Below are positions 33,946 through 42,061 of a stretch of 64,000 nt of DNA, one piece after another (positions within the stretch are counted from its first letter, which is position 1; every line of letters starts with the position of its first letter). The DNA lies in contig NZ_JADQDM010000005.1 in the NCBI RefSeq assembly GCF_015694525.1, positions 124,001-188,000 of the forward strand. Direction: 5' to 3'. The notes beneath the pieces are model-generated. The model had not been told where the DNA came from. It was given only the letters and a program-made list of their open reading frames with translations, and searched no databases. Position numbers and translations under genes: made by a program. This DNA comes from Hymenobacter ruricola. Lineage in GTDB: Bacteria; Bacteroidota; Bacteroidia; Cytophagales; Hymenobacteraceae.

Positions 33946-35274
33946 CTACTTCTTGCGGAACACAATGCCGATGGGCACGCCCTTGAAGTCGAAATGTTCG
34001 CGCATCCGGTTCTCAAGGTAGCGCGTGTAGCTCGGCGTCAGGTACTGCGGCAGGTTGCAGAAGAAGGCAAACACCGGGTTGTGCGTGGGCAGCTGCGTCA
34101 CGTACTTGATGCGTATCATCTTGCCCTTCACGGCCGGCGGGCCGTACTTCTCAATCTCCTTCAGCATCACGTCGTTCAGCTGCGAAGTCGGGATTTTGCG
34201 GCGCTTGTTCTGGTACACTTCAATGGCCGTTTCGATGGCCTTGTGCACCCGCTGCTTGTTCAGCACCGAAATGAAAATGACGGGCGGGTAGGCAATGGGG
34301 GCCAGCTTTTCCATGATTTTCGCCTCAAACTCCTTGGCGGTGTTGGTCTGCTTGTCCTCCACCAGGTCCCACTTGTTCACCAAAATGACGATGCCTTTGC
34401 GGTTCTTGTCGGCCAGGGTGATGATGTTCACGTCCTGCGCCTCGATGCCGCGGCTGGCGTCGAGCATCACGATGCAGACGTCGGACTCTTCCAAGGCGCG
34501 CAGGCTGCGCATGTTGGCGTAAAATTCCACGTCTTCGCTCACCTTGGCTTTGCGGCGCAGGCCGGCCGTGTCCACCAGAATAAACTCGTTGCCGAAGGCA
34601 TTGTAGCGGGCCGAAATGGAGTCGCGCGTGGTGCCGGCAATGTCCGTCACGATGCTGCGGTCTTCACCCAGCAGCAGGTTTACCAGGCTGGACTTGCCCA
34701 CGTTGGGGCGGCCCACCACGGCAATGCGCGGGATTTCCGACTCGGGCTCCTCCACGCCGGGGTCTTCAAAATGGCTCACCACGGCATCCAGCAGCTCGCC
34801 GGTGCCGTGGCCGTTGGCGCTGCTGATGGCGAAGATTTCGCCGTCGCCGAGGCCGAGCGAGTAGAACTCGCCCACGCCGTTGGCGCGCAGGTTGGTGTCG
34901 GCCTTGTTGGCCACCAGGTAAATGGGCTTTTTGCCGATGTAGCGGCGCAGCACGTGCGCAAACTCCTCGTCCAGGCCGTGCACGCCGGCGTCAGCGTCCA
35001 CCATGAAGAGCACCACGTCGGCTTCTTCAATGGCCAGCTTCACCTGCTTGTTGATTTCGCCCTCGAAAATATCTTCCGAATTGTGCACGTACCCGCCCGT
35101 GTCGATGACGGTGAAGTTCTTGCCAATCCAGTCGCCGTAGCCGTAGTGACGGTCGCGGGTCACGCCGCTCTCGTTGTCCATGATGGCCTTGCGCTGGCCC
35201 ACGAGGCGGTTGAATAGCGTGGATTTGCCCACGTTGGGCCGCCCCACGATGGCGATGGTGTTTTGCTTTGACAT
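33946..35274 (-). CDS. der: Ribosome-associated GTPase Der (EngA)
   Basis: The 442-residue protein has two tandem GTPase domains. The first G1 motif is GRPNVGKSTLFNRL near residue 11, the second VVGRPNVGKSSLVNLLLGE near 185. The switch region TRDRHYGYGDWIGKNF and the DTGG and DTAG motifs are visible in each. The C-terminal KH-like domain (about 360-442) binds RNA. Der acts in 50S subunit assembly and is essential. Separated from era by repeat 35355-35445. Confidence 0.96.
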   Translation of the reverse strand: MSKQNTIAIVGRPNVGKSTLFNRLVGQRKAIMDNESGVTRDRHYGYGDWIGKNFTVIDTGGYVHNSEDIFEGEINKQVKLAIEEADVVLFMVDADAGVHGLDEEFAHVLRRYIGKKPIYLVANKADTNLRANGVGEFYSLGLGDGEIFAISSANGHGTGELLDAVVSHFEDPGVEEPESEIPRIAVVGRPNVGKSSLVNLLLGEDRSIVTDIAGTTRDSISARYNAFGNEFILVDTAGLRRKAKVSEDVEFYANMRSLRALEESDVCIVMLDASRGIEAQDVNIITLADKNRKGIVILVNKWDLVEDKQTNTAKEFEAKIMEKLAPIAYPPVIFISVLNKQRVHKAIETAIEVYQNKRRKIPTSQLNDVMLKEIEKYGPPAVKGKMIRIKYVTQLPTHNPVFAFFCNLPQYLTPSYTRYLENRMREHFDFKGVPIGIVFRKK

Positions 35275-35354
35275 GTTGGTTGCCCCAGCCGCCGACCCGA
35301 CCTAGATTCGGCAGTGCCCGGGGTTATTTAATTATGGATGGCCGGAAATTCTTT

Positions 35355-35445
35355 TCTGTCATCCTGAGCGCAGCGAAGGACCTTCTCACGTTAGAATGAT
35401 ACGTTCCTCGGTGAGAAGGTCCTTCGCTGCGCTCAGGATGACAGA
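35355..35445. repeat. Perfect intergenic inverted repeat (family A)
   Basis: Two perfect 35-base arms (35355-35389 and 35411-35445), core TCATCCTGAGCGCAGCGAAG, around a 21-base loop. It lies between era and der and could end the era transcript. Confidence 0.88.
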
Positions 35446-35454
35446 CGCAGTTGT

Positions 35455-36351
35455 TTATTGATACCCGAACCGGCTCAGCGCTTTCGGGTCGGTGCGCCAG
35501 TTCTCGTTCACTTTCACGTGCAGCTCCAGGAACACCTTTTTAAGGAAAAACTTCTCCATTTCCTCGCGCGCCCAGGTGCCTACTTTCTTCAGCGCCTCGC
35601 CGCCCTGGCCGATGATGATGCCTTTCTGCGAGCTACGCTCCACGTAAATAATGCCGCGGATGCGGATGATGGTTTCTTCCTCCTTAAACTCCTCGATGAC
35701 CACTTCGCAGCTGTAGGGAATCTCCTTTTTGTAGAGCTTGAAGATTTTCTCGCGCACCATTTCGGCGGCGAAGAAGCGCTCGGGCTTGTCGGTTAGCTCG
35801 TCTTTGGGGTAGTAGGGCGGGTGCAGAGGCAGGCGGTCGAGCACGAGGCGCAGCACGTTGTCGGTGCCGAAGGCATTGAGAGCCGAGATAGGCAGCACCT
35901 CGGTGGCGTTGGGCAGCTGCTCTTTCCAGTAGGCCAGCTTGGCTTCCACGTCGGCCTGCTCGGCCTGGTCAATTTTATTGACCAGCAGGATGATGGGCGT
36001 ATCTACCATTTTGCGCAGGCGCTCTACTACGGGTTCCTCGTCGTGCTTTTCGTAGATGTCCGTCACGAAAAGGACCACGTCGGCGTCTTCCAGCGACGAG
36101 TACACGAACGACATCATGGCGTTGTGCAGCTCGTACTTGGGCTGGATGATGCCGGGCGTGTCGGAATAAATCAGCTGAAAATCCTCGCCGTTGAGGATGC
36201 CCAGGATGCGGTGGCGCGTGGTCTGGGCCTTGCTCGTGACGATGCTCAGCCGCTCGCCCACCAGCGCGTTCATCAGCGTGGACTTGCCCACGTTGGGCTT
36301 GCCAATGATGCTCACAAAGCCGGCGCGGTGGGGTTTGGGTTCGGGGTTCAC
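35455..36351 (-). CDS. era: GTPase Era
   Basis: The 298-residue GTPase binds 16S rRNA and monitors 30S maturation. N-terminal G domain with G1 GKPNVGKSTLMNALVGE, switch TTRHRILGI, DTPG and NKID motifs. The C-terminal KH domain (about 205-290) has EFKEEETIIRIRGIIYVERS and IGQGGEALKKVGTWAREEM. The TACCTTTG box at 36379-36386 points at this gene. It lies upstream of der on the same strand. Confidence 0.96.
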   Translation of the reverse strand: MNPEPKPHRAGFVSIIGKPNVGKSTLMNALVGERLSIVTSKAQTTRHRILGILNGEDFQLIYSDTPGIIQPKYELHNAMMSFVYSSLEDADVVLFVTDIYEKHDEEPVVERLRKMVDTPIILLVNKIDQAEQADVEAKLAYWKEQLPNATEVLPISALNAFGTDNVLRLVLDRLPLHPPYYPKDELTDKPERFFAAEMVREKIFKLYKKEIPYSCEVVIEEFKEEETIIRIRGIIYVERSSQKGIIIGQGGEALKKVGTWAREEMEKFFLKKVFLELHVKVNENWRTDPKALSRFGYQ

Positions 36352-36429
36352 GAGGGATGGGTTTGATAATCAGGGCCGCAAAGGTACGGCCTTCGGAGCG
36401 GAAAAGCTACGGTGGCCCTGAAGTAGCCG

Positions 36430-36543
36430 CACCGAACGTCGTGCCCAGCGCAGCCGAGGTATTTCTCCTGAGGTAGTAATTCAAGGACCAGAAAGAGAAT
36501 TGGTGGTGGCCTGCGAGATGCTTCGACAAGCTTAGCCTAACGT
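36430..36543. repeat. Degenerate mosaic of two repeat types
   Basis: The left part (ACGTCGTGCCCAGCGCAGCC from 36434) is a decayed family A arm, and the right part (GCGAGATGCTTCGACAAGCT near 36511-36530) is like the arms of the repeat at 31613-31712. The two halves no longer pair well, so this looks like a hybrid or a degraded element. Confidence 0.5.
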
Positions 36544-36678
36544 TCCCGTTTGCTCATTAAAGCCGAAGATTTTCGCTTTTGGTCAATTCGATTTGCGGAA
36601 AGCGTCAGCAAGCGCCTTTGGGTGGGGTCGGACCTTTGTCTTGTTCTCCAACTCATCCACCTTCAACCCCGCAATTGT

Positions 36679-37365
36679 ATGTTTCTCGGACATTTCGGCG
36701 TCGCCTTCGGCGCCAAGACGCAACAGCCCCGCGTGTCGCTGGGCACTCTGTTTCTGGCCGCGCAGCTGGCCGATTTGGTGTGGCCCACGCTGCTGCTGCT
36801 GGGCGTGGAGCGCGTGAACATCGTGCCGCACGCCACGGCGGCCAATGCGCTGGACTTCGTGCACTATCCGTTCACGCACAGCTTGCTGGCCGAGCTGGTG
36901 GGCGGCCTGCTGTTGGGCCTGATTTATTGGGTGGTGCGGCGCAATGTGCCGGGCGCGGTGCTGGTAGGCCTGCTGGTGCCCAGCCACTGGCTGCTCGACT
37001 TGGTGGTGCACCAACCCGACTTGCCGCTGTATCCCGGGCACTCGCCGCTGCTGGGGCTGGGGCTATGGAATCATCTGGCCCTTACGCAGGTGGTCGAATT
37101 TGCGCTGCTGGGGCTGGGGCTGGGGCTGTATGTGCGGCGCACGCGGGCCCGCAACGGCGTGGGGCGCTACGGCCTGCTGGGGCTGGTGGCTTTTCTGGTG
37201 GTGTCGCACCTGGCCAGCATCTTCAGCCCGCCGCCGACTTCGGTCGCCTTCATTGGCTGGGGCGCGCAACTCATGTGGCTGACGGTGCTGCTGGGTTATT
37301 GGGTCGACCGCAACCGGGAAGCTACCGCCGAAACGCGCCCGGCGTCTGCCCCGTCCATTTCTTAA
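36679..37365 (+). CDS. Multi-pass membrane protein, metal-dependent hydrolase-like
   Basis: The 228-residue membrane protein has about six helices, such as VSLGTLFLAAQLADLVWPTL, LLAELVGGLLLGLIYWVVRR and GAVLVGLLVPSHWLLDLVVH. The conserved polar cluster (LGHFGVAFGAK at the start, then DFVHYPFTHSLLAELVG and SHWLLDLVVHQPD) resembles the family labelled membrane-bound metal-dependent hydrolase, though I cannot verify it. The ATG at 36679 is chosen since the conserved sequence begins there. Its end overlaps the convergent AraC gene by 44 bp. Confidence 0.8.
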   Translation: MFLGHFGVAFGAKTQQPRVSLGTLFLAAQLADLVWPTLLLLGVERVNIVPHATAANALDFVHYPFTHSLLAELVGGLLLGLIYWVVRRNVPGAVLVGLLVPSHWLLDLVVHQPDLPLYPGHSPLLGLGLWNHLALTQVVEFALLGLGLGLYVRRTRARNGVGRYGLLGLVAFLVVSHLASIFSPPPTSVAFIGWGAQLMWLTVLLGYWVDRNREATAETRPASAPSIS

Positions 37366-38341
37366 AGGAGCGGACGAACACGCTCGGCTCGGAAAAGCCC
37401 AGCAGAAAGGCCACGTCGGTGATGCTGAGGTGAGGCTCGCGCAGGTGGCGCTGGGCCAAGTCGTTCCGCACGGCATCGAGCAGTTGCTGGTAGGTGTGGC
37501 CGGCTTCTTTCAGCTTGAGCTGGAGCGTACGCACGCCCAGGTGCAGGCAGTCGGCCACGGCGGCTAGGGTGGGCGCTTCGCCTTTCAGCAGGCGCACAAT
37601 TTCGGCGCGCACCCGCTCGGCCAACGTTAGCGGCTGCTGGGTGGGCAGCTGGGCCAGCAGGGCCGCCGCGTGCTGCTCGAATAGCGGAAACAGCGCCGGG
37701 TTGGCGTGCGGGATGGGCAGCGCCAGCGTGGCCGCATCAAAGGCAACCTGCGTGAATGGCGCATCGAACACCAGATTAGTCGTCCCGAGGGTTTGCTCGT
37801 GTTCCCGGATATCGGCAGGACGTGGGTAAGCCAGGCGCACGGCTTTGGGCACCACAGGCTGCCCGGTGAGCGTGGCAAAGGCGGCCAGGTAAATCGACAG
37901 CTCCGAATTCAGCACGTAGCGCGGGTGCACGATGGCGGGGCTGGTCAGCTCCAGGTTCAGCCAGATGCCGCCGGGCCACTCGGCGGCGGGCGTCTGAAAG
38001 GTGCGCACGCCCTGGCAGGCAATGTCCTGGTAGCGGCAGAGCTGCGTGATGGCGGCCCCCGCCGTGGGTGCGTGCATCAGCACATAGGCCAGCGTGCCGG
38101 CCGTGGCAAAGTTGATGTGGCCGCCGATGTGCAGGTCGAAATACGGGTCGTGGGTGGCGGCCATCACCAGCGGCCAGAGGCGCTGAATGGTGGCAATGGG
38201 CACGCGGGCATCGGGCCCAGCCGTGGCGGCGGGGTCGAAGCCGATGGCTTGGCTGAGGGCGGGCACGTCGGCGCCGTGCTGGCCGGCCACCCACAGCAGC
38301 AGGTTCAGAGAGGAGGCGGCGAGGGTATCGGGCGGCGTCAT
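37322..38341 (-). CDS. AraC-family transcriptional regulator
   Basis: The 339-residue protein has an N-terminal arabinose-binding-like domain of the OruR/ArgR type (about residues 30-210) and the C-terminal AraC HTH pair: LAAVADCLHLGVRTLQLKLK and LSITDVAFLLGFSEPSVFVR then SFKKWTGQTPGAFRR. It regulates a local or metabolic target not identifiable here. The ATG at 38341 (MTPPDTLAASSLNLLLW) is chosen; sequence upstream of it lies in a palindrome and is non-conserved. Overlaps the neighbour tail to tail. Confidence 0.9.
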   Translation of the reverse strand: MTPPDTLAASSLNLLLWVAGQHGADVPALSQAIGFDPAATAGPDARVPIATIQRLWPLVMAATHDPYFDLHIGGHINFATAGTLAYVLMHAPTAGAAITQLCRYQDIACQGVRTFQTPAAEWPGGIWLNLELTSPAIVHPRYVLNSELSIYLAAFATLTGQPVVPKAVRLAYPRPADIREHEQTLGTTNLVFDAPFTQVAFDAATLALPIPHANPALFPLFEQHAAALLAQLPTQQPLTLAERVRAEIVRLLKGEAPTLAAVADCLHLGVRTLQLKLKEAGHTYQQLLDAVRNDLAQRHLREPHLSITDVAFLLGFSEPSVFVRSFKKWTGQTPGAFRR

Positions 38342-38422
38342 GGGTTGGGCGGCAAATCCGGGCGCAATTACGGCTTCGGCTCCGAACCAAGACTGCCACT
38401 GGCTGTTTGCAGAGCAAGCGCC

Positions 38423-38497
38423 TGTAGCGTGGACTCTGCGAGTCCGCGCGTTGCGAGAACGTCCGCCCAGGCGCGGACCCGAAGAGTCCACGCTACA
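38423..38497. repeat. Intergenic palindrome (family D)
   Basis: Left arm TGTAGCGTGGACTCTGCGAG (38423 on) and right arm ending GAGTCCACGCTACA (38497) pair with a few mismatches around a short GC loop. It lies between the divergent araC and hemH genes. Confidence 0.78.
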
Positions 38498-38515
38498 GTT
38501 CCGAACTTTGCCTTA

Positions 38516-39562
38516 ATGAATTCCCCTGCTACTTCTTCGCGCCGCATCGGCGTCCTCCTCGTCAACCTCGGCACGCCCGACTCGCCCAGCACGCCCGACG
38601 TGCGCCGCTACCTGAACGAATTTCTCACCGACGGCCGCGTGATTGACATGCCGGCCGCCGTGCGCTACCCGCTTTTTCAGGGCCTCGTGGTGCCGTTGCG
38701 GGCCCCGAAATCGGCCAAAATCTACCAGCAGCTCTGGGACACCGAACGGGGCTCGCCCCTACTTTTCCACGGGCTCGATTTGCAGGCCCGACTAAAGGAC
38801 GCGCTGGGCCCGGAGTACGTGGTGGCCTTCGGGATGCGCTATCAGAAACCCAGTATTGAGAAGGCGCTGGAGGAGCTGCGCGACGCGGCCGTGGACCGCA
38901 TCATCGTGCTGCCGCTGTTTCCGCAGTACGCGGCAGCCAGCACGGGCTCGGTGCAGGAGAAAGTGATGGACATCGTGAAGGACTGGTGGGTGGTGCCCAG
39001 CATCAGCTTCATCAGCACCTTTGCCGACGACGAGGGCTTTATCAGCAGCTTTGCGGCGCGGGGCAAGGCCGAGATGGCCCGGCATGACTACGACCACATC
39101 GTGTTCAGCTACCACGGCATTCCGGAGCGGCACGTGCTCAAGGGCAGCTTCAAGGGCTACTGCAAGCTGGGCACCTGCTGCGCTAGCTACAACAAGAACA
39201 ACCGCTACTGCTACCGGGCGCAATGTTTTGCCACCTCGCGCCTGCTGGCCAAAGCCCTGGGCCTGCGCGACGACCAATACACCGTCACGTTCCAGAGCCG
39301 CCTGCAAAGCCGCCTGCGCGACCCCTGGCTCCAGCCCTACACCGACGAAGTCATTAAGGAATTCCCCGCCAAAGGCATCCACAATGTGCTGGCGTTCAGT
39401 CCCGCCTTCGTAGCCGATTGCCTGGAAACCACCATCGAAGTGGGCGAGGAATTCAAGGAGTTGTTCGAGGCCGCCGGCGGCAAGCACTGGCAGTTGGTGC
39501 CGTCGCTGAACTCAGAACCCATCTGGGTGGAAGCCGTCGCCGACATGATTCGGCGGAATTAG
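38516..39562 (+). CDS. hemH: Ferrochelatase
   Basis: Inserts ferrous iron into protoporphyrin IX to give protoheme. The 348-residue protein shows IGVLLVNLGTPDSPSTPDVR at the start, FHGLDLQARLKDALG, the catalytic HGIPERHVLKG (His) and SFKGYCKLGTCCASYNKNNR in the family's variable cysteine region, and FSPAFVADCLETTIEVGEE (Glu). The ATG at 38516 is chosen since the upstream frame runs through palindrome 38423-38497 and into the araC gene. Divergent from araC. Confidence 0.96.
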   Translation: MNSPATSSRRIGVLLVNLGTPDSPSTPDVRRYLNEFLTDGRVIDMPAAVRYPLFQGLVVPLRAPKSAKIYQQLWDTERGSPLLFHGLDLQARLKDALGPEYVVAFGMRYQKPSIEKALEELRDAAVDRIIVLPLFPQYAAASTGSVQEKVMDIVKDWWVVPSISFISTFADDEGFISSFAARGKAEMARHDYDHIVFSYHGIPERHVLKGSFKGYCKLGTCCASYNKNNRYCYRAQCFATSRLLAKALGLRDDQYTVTFQSRLQSRLRDPWLQPYTDEVIKEFPAKGIHNVLAFSPAFVADCLETTIEVGEEFKELFEAAGGKHWQLVPSLNSEPIWVEAVADMIRRN

Positions 39563-39600
39563 CACTTGGGCGAATAAGGCGAGTGGCACTAATCAAGCCC

Positions 39601-39697
39601 GTCATGCCGAGCGCAGCGAAGCATCTTTACTGCGCAACTAATCCTGCTATTTGGAATTACTTACGCGGTAAAGATGCTTCGCTGCGCTCTGCATGAC
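39601..39697. repeat. Intergenic inverted repeat (family A)
   Basis: Left arm GTCATGCCGAGCGCAGCGAA (39601-39634 in all) and right arm CGCGGTAAAGATGCTTCGCT to 39697 pair nearly perfectly around a 29-base loop. The loop's AATTACTTACGCGG and the loop of 1659-1770 share the words ATTACTT and GCGGTAAAG. Confidence 0.85.
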
Positions 39698-39722
39698 GTT
39701 CTACTAGCTTCGCGGGGCTGCC

Positions 39723-40175
39723 CTACGAAGCCTTGCGGCGGCTGTAGAAGCTCTCGTCGCTGAAAGATTCCTGCTCGTAGAAGCGGGGGTTATTGGCCGC
39801 CGGCTCCTGGCCCAGGGCGCGCAGCATGGCTTCTTCGTACTCGCGGGTTATCTGAATTTCGATGTAGGGCGGGTAGTTCAGCACCGACTCGGCGTTGAGG
39901 GCGGGCACGAAGACGTTGTCGTCATCGGCATCAATGGCGGCGACGCCAATGGGCAACAGGATGTGGTTTTCGTGCTCGTTGATGTGGAAGCGCGAGTCCA
40001 GCTCCACGTCGAGGTAGCGCACTTTCAGGGCTTCGGGCTCCACTATCAGCTCGTGCACGGTGCCCAGGGCCTGGCCGTCGGCGCCGCGCACGGTCCAGCC
40101 GCGCACGTCGGGGTTGTCGTCGGCCACTTCAAAATCGGTTAAGTCGCGCAGGCGGCGCAGCACGGGAGTTTCCAT
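39723..40175 (-). CDS. PRC-barrel domain protein
   Basis: The 150-residue protein opens with a PRC-barrel like the photosynthetic reaction-centre H subunit (VRGWTVRGADGQALGTVHEL, YLDVELDSRFHINEHENHIL), about residues 5-95. An acidic/aromatic C-terminal tail follows (RFYEQESFSDESFYSRR). PRC-barrel proteins in soil bacteria are often stress-induced. It lies in a same-strand group with the next two genes, 14 bp from the second. Confidence 0.85.
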   Translation of the reverse strand: METPVLRRLRDLTDFEVADDNPDVRGWTVRGADGQALGTVHELIVEPEALKVRYLDVELDSRFHINEHENHILLPIGVAAIDADDDNVFVPALNAESVLNYPPYIEIQITREYEEAMLRALGQEPAANNPRFYEQESFSDESFYSRRKAS

Positions 40176-40188
40176 AGCTCGGATTTAT

Positions 40189-40902
40189 TTAATTCAACGA
40201 AGTGGAGGCCGGCTCGCTGAGCACCTGCACGGCCGCGGCGGCTTGGGTCAGAAACCGTTTGTTTTGCTGCTGGTCGGCGGCGGTGGCGCTGCGGCCCGAG
40301 AGCTGGTCGGCCAGCTGCGTCAGCTCGTTGGCCTGGCTTTCCAGGTTGGGGTAGGCCTTCTGCTGCATGGCCCGAATGAGGCTGGCCGCCGCCACAAATC
40401 CGGGCCGCAGGCTGATGTTGGGCTCGCCCAGCCGGCTGGTGGCGCTGGTGAGGTTGTCGCGCTGCTCCGCGATGGCGGCGTCGCGCAGGTCGTCGCGGTC
40501 GGTGAGCGAGACGAGGACGCCGGTCAGCTTTTGCAGGCCGTTGCGGGCGTAGTCGGGCGCGGCCGGGTTGGAAGCGGCCTGGGCGGCCAGCGAGGCGGCG
40601 GTTTCGGTGCTGGCGGCGTCGGCGTCGGGGGTGCCGCCGGGGCCGGCGGGGTTGTGCGACTGGCCGAAGGTGCGCGCGGCGGTGTCCGAACCCAGCGGCT
40701 GCCGGGGCAGGGTGTCGGCCGCCGTGGTGCTCACGGCGGTGTCGGCGGCGGCCCCGGCGGCGCTGGCCGGCGGCGTGGGCTCGTCGGCGGGGTCGGGGCG
40801 CAGGAAGAAGTATGCAGCCACCGCCAGCGCTACCGCGGCCAGCAGCACCAGCAGCCAGGGGCTCGGCGAGGCCTTTTTGCGTTGAATGTTGATATCAGCC
40901 AT
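40189..40902 (-). CDS. Single-span membrane protein with Ala-rich linker
   Basis: The 237-residue protein has a single N-terminal membrane segment (PWLLVLLAAVALAVAAYFFL, about 15-34) and a long Ala/Thr/Pro-rich region to about 110 containing many small residues. A helical domain follows (QKLTGVLVSLTDRDDLRDAA to the end). I recognise no family. Position between the PRC-barrel and PA2169-type genes on the same strand suggests a shared stress-related role, which is inference. Confidence 0.72.
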   Translation of the reverse strand: MADINIQRKKASPSPWLLVLLAAVALAVAAYFFLRPDPADEPTPPASAAGAAADTAVSTTAADTLPRQPLGSDTAARTFGQSHNPAGPGGTPDADAASTETAASLAAQAASNPAAPDYARNGLQKLTGVLVSLTDRDDLRDAAIAEQRDNLTSATSRLGEPNISLRPGFVAAASLIRAMQQKAYPNLESQANELTQLADQLSGRSATAADQQQNKRFLTQAAAAVQVLSEPASTSLN

Positions 40903-41002
40903 GCTGAAGCAGAAAATAAAAATCTCCCTCCCTGTACGCTAATGTACCGGAGCGGTTTTTTCCGGCTGCCCCGGCCGCTTGGCTGGCGCGTCTATGCTCC
41001 AC

Positions 41003-41039
41003 AAAAAAATCCGGCCGCGCAACGCACGGCCGGATTTCA
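41003..41039 (-). terminator. Terminator after the PA2169-type gene
   Basis: On the minus strand a AATCCGGCCG/CGGCCGGATT stem is followed by seven T residues, 23 bp after the gene end at 41063. The upstream side lies in the start region of the 237-residue gene's neighbour. Confidence 0.8.
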
Positions 41040-41062
41040 CATACTCGCAAGTTGGACGCCGC

Positions 41063-41839
41063 TTACCGGTTGCCGGTGTCCATGCGCTTCAGGTCGTTGT
41101 AGGTTTTCTTCGACTGCGCGAACTGGTGCTCCACGGCTCGGCGGATGGGGCCGGTGAGCGTGTTGCTGTCCAGGGCATCTTCGTAAGCTTTGATGGCCCA
41201 CTCCTCGCCGTAGATGTTCGAGCCAATGATGGACTTCTCGTCGCGGCCCGTCACGGCGGCTTTGGCATCCATGAAGGCGCGGTAGAGCTTGCCTTTGAGC
41301 GTGGTACTGTTTTGGCGGCCCCGGCCTTCCTGGTCGAGGTAGGCATTCAGCTGGTTGGCGAACTGCTGGCTCTGGCTCACCAGCTGCAGGTAGAAGCTGC
41401 GGTGCTGACCGTCCTGGCTTTCGTCGGCGGCGCGGCGGTAGCCCTCGATGCGGTCATTCACGAAGTACAGCAGCTCGTTGACGGTGGTGGCCTGGGCGCG
41501 CTTGCCTTTGCCACGGCGCGCCAAGTAGGTGGCCCCGGCTACGAGCAGGGCGCCGCCCACTACTTTTTGGGTCGTGCTCAGCTTATTAAAGCCGGTGGTG
41601 GCGCTGGTGCCCACGTTCTTCAGCGAAGCCGGCACCTTGTTCAGCAATTCCTTGGCGTTGCCGTCTTTGAGCCACTGCTGGGCTTTATCCAGCAAAGGCT
41701 GGGCTTTGGCCAGCAAATCGCCGGCGGCACTGCCGCCGCTGGCGTTGGTATCGGCCGTGCCGTTGGGCGTGGCGTTGTCGTTTCCGTCGTTGATGGCAGA
41801 AGTCGGGGTGGCTTCGGGGGAGGTGGTCGTTGGGTCCAT
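41063..41839 (-). CDS. PA2169-family four-helix bundle protein
   Basis: The 258-residue protein has a disordered acidic/Asn-rich N-terminus to about 35, a linker with two amphipathic helices (LLAKAQPLLDKAQQWLKDGN, about 40-70; FNKLSTTQKVVGGALLVAGA, a possible membrane or amphipathic helix about 85-105), and a C-terminal DUF2383/PA2169-like helical bundle (ELLYFVNDRIEGYRRAADES to MDTGNR). PA2169 proteins are stress-associated in several bacteria. Placed in a same-strand group with the two genes to its left. Confidence 0.82.
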   Translation of the reverse strand: MDPTTTSPEATPTSAINDGNDNATPNGTADTNASGGSAAGDLLAKAQPLLDKAQQWLKDGNAKELLNKVPASLKNVGTSATTGFNKLSTTQKVVGGALLVAGATYLARRGKGKRAQATTVNELLYFVNDRIEGYRRAADESQDGQHRSFYLQLVSQSQQFANQLNAYLDQEGRGRQNSTTLKGKLYRAFMDAKAAVTGRDEKSIIGSNIYGEEWAIKAYEDALDSNTLTGPIRRAVEHQFAQSKKTYNDLKRMDTGNR

Positions 41840-42061
41840 TAGTATTGGCGCTTGAAAACAGGAAGTTGATAAAATCAGTCCTTCCTACGCCCAAACGTGC
41901 CCGGGCGTTAGACCGGGCCAGTCTTTTGCCCCCCTCCTAAGCCCAACGCTTCCCTCGAATAACCTCGTCCCGGCACCCAGTTCAACTTATTGATGCCGAG
42001 TTTAGGGCAGCATTAAATTAAGCGTCGGCCAGAAACTGTATTTAAACCCGATAAATTTCCC

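Noticed and set aside
37706..38515. A long plus-strand reading frame joined to hemH
   Set aside because: It runs antisense through the AraC regulator gene and a palindrome; the conserved ferrochelatase start is at 38516.
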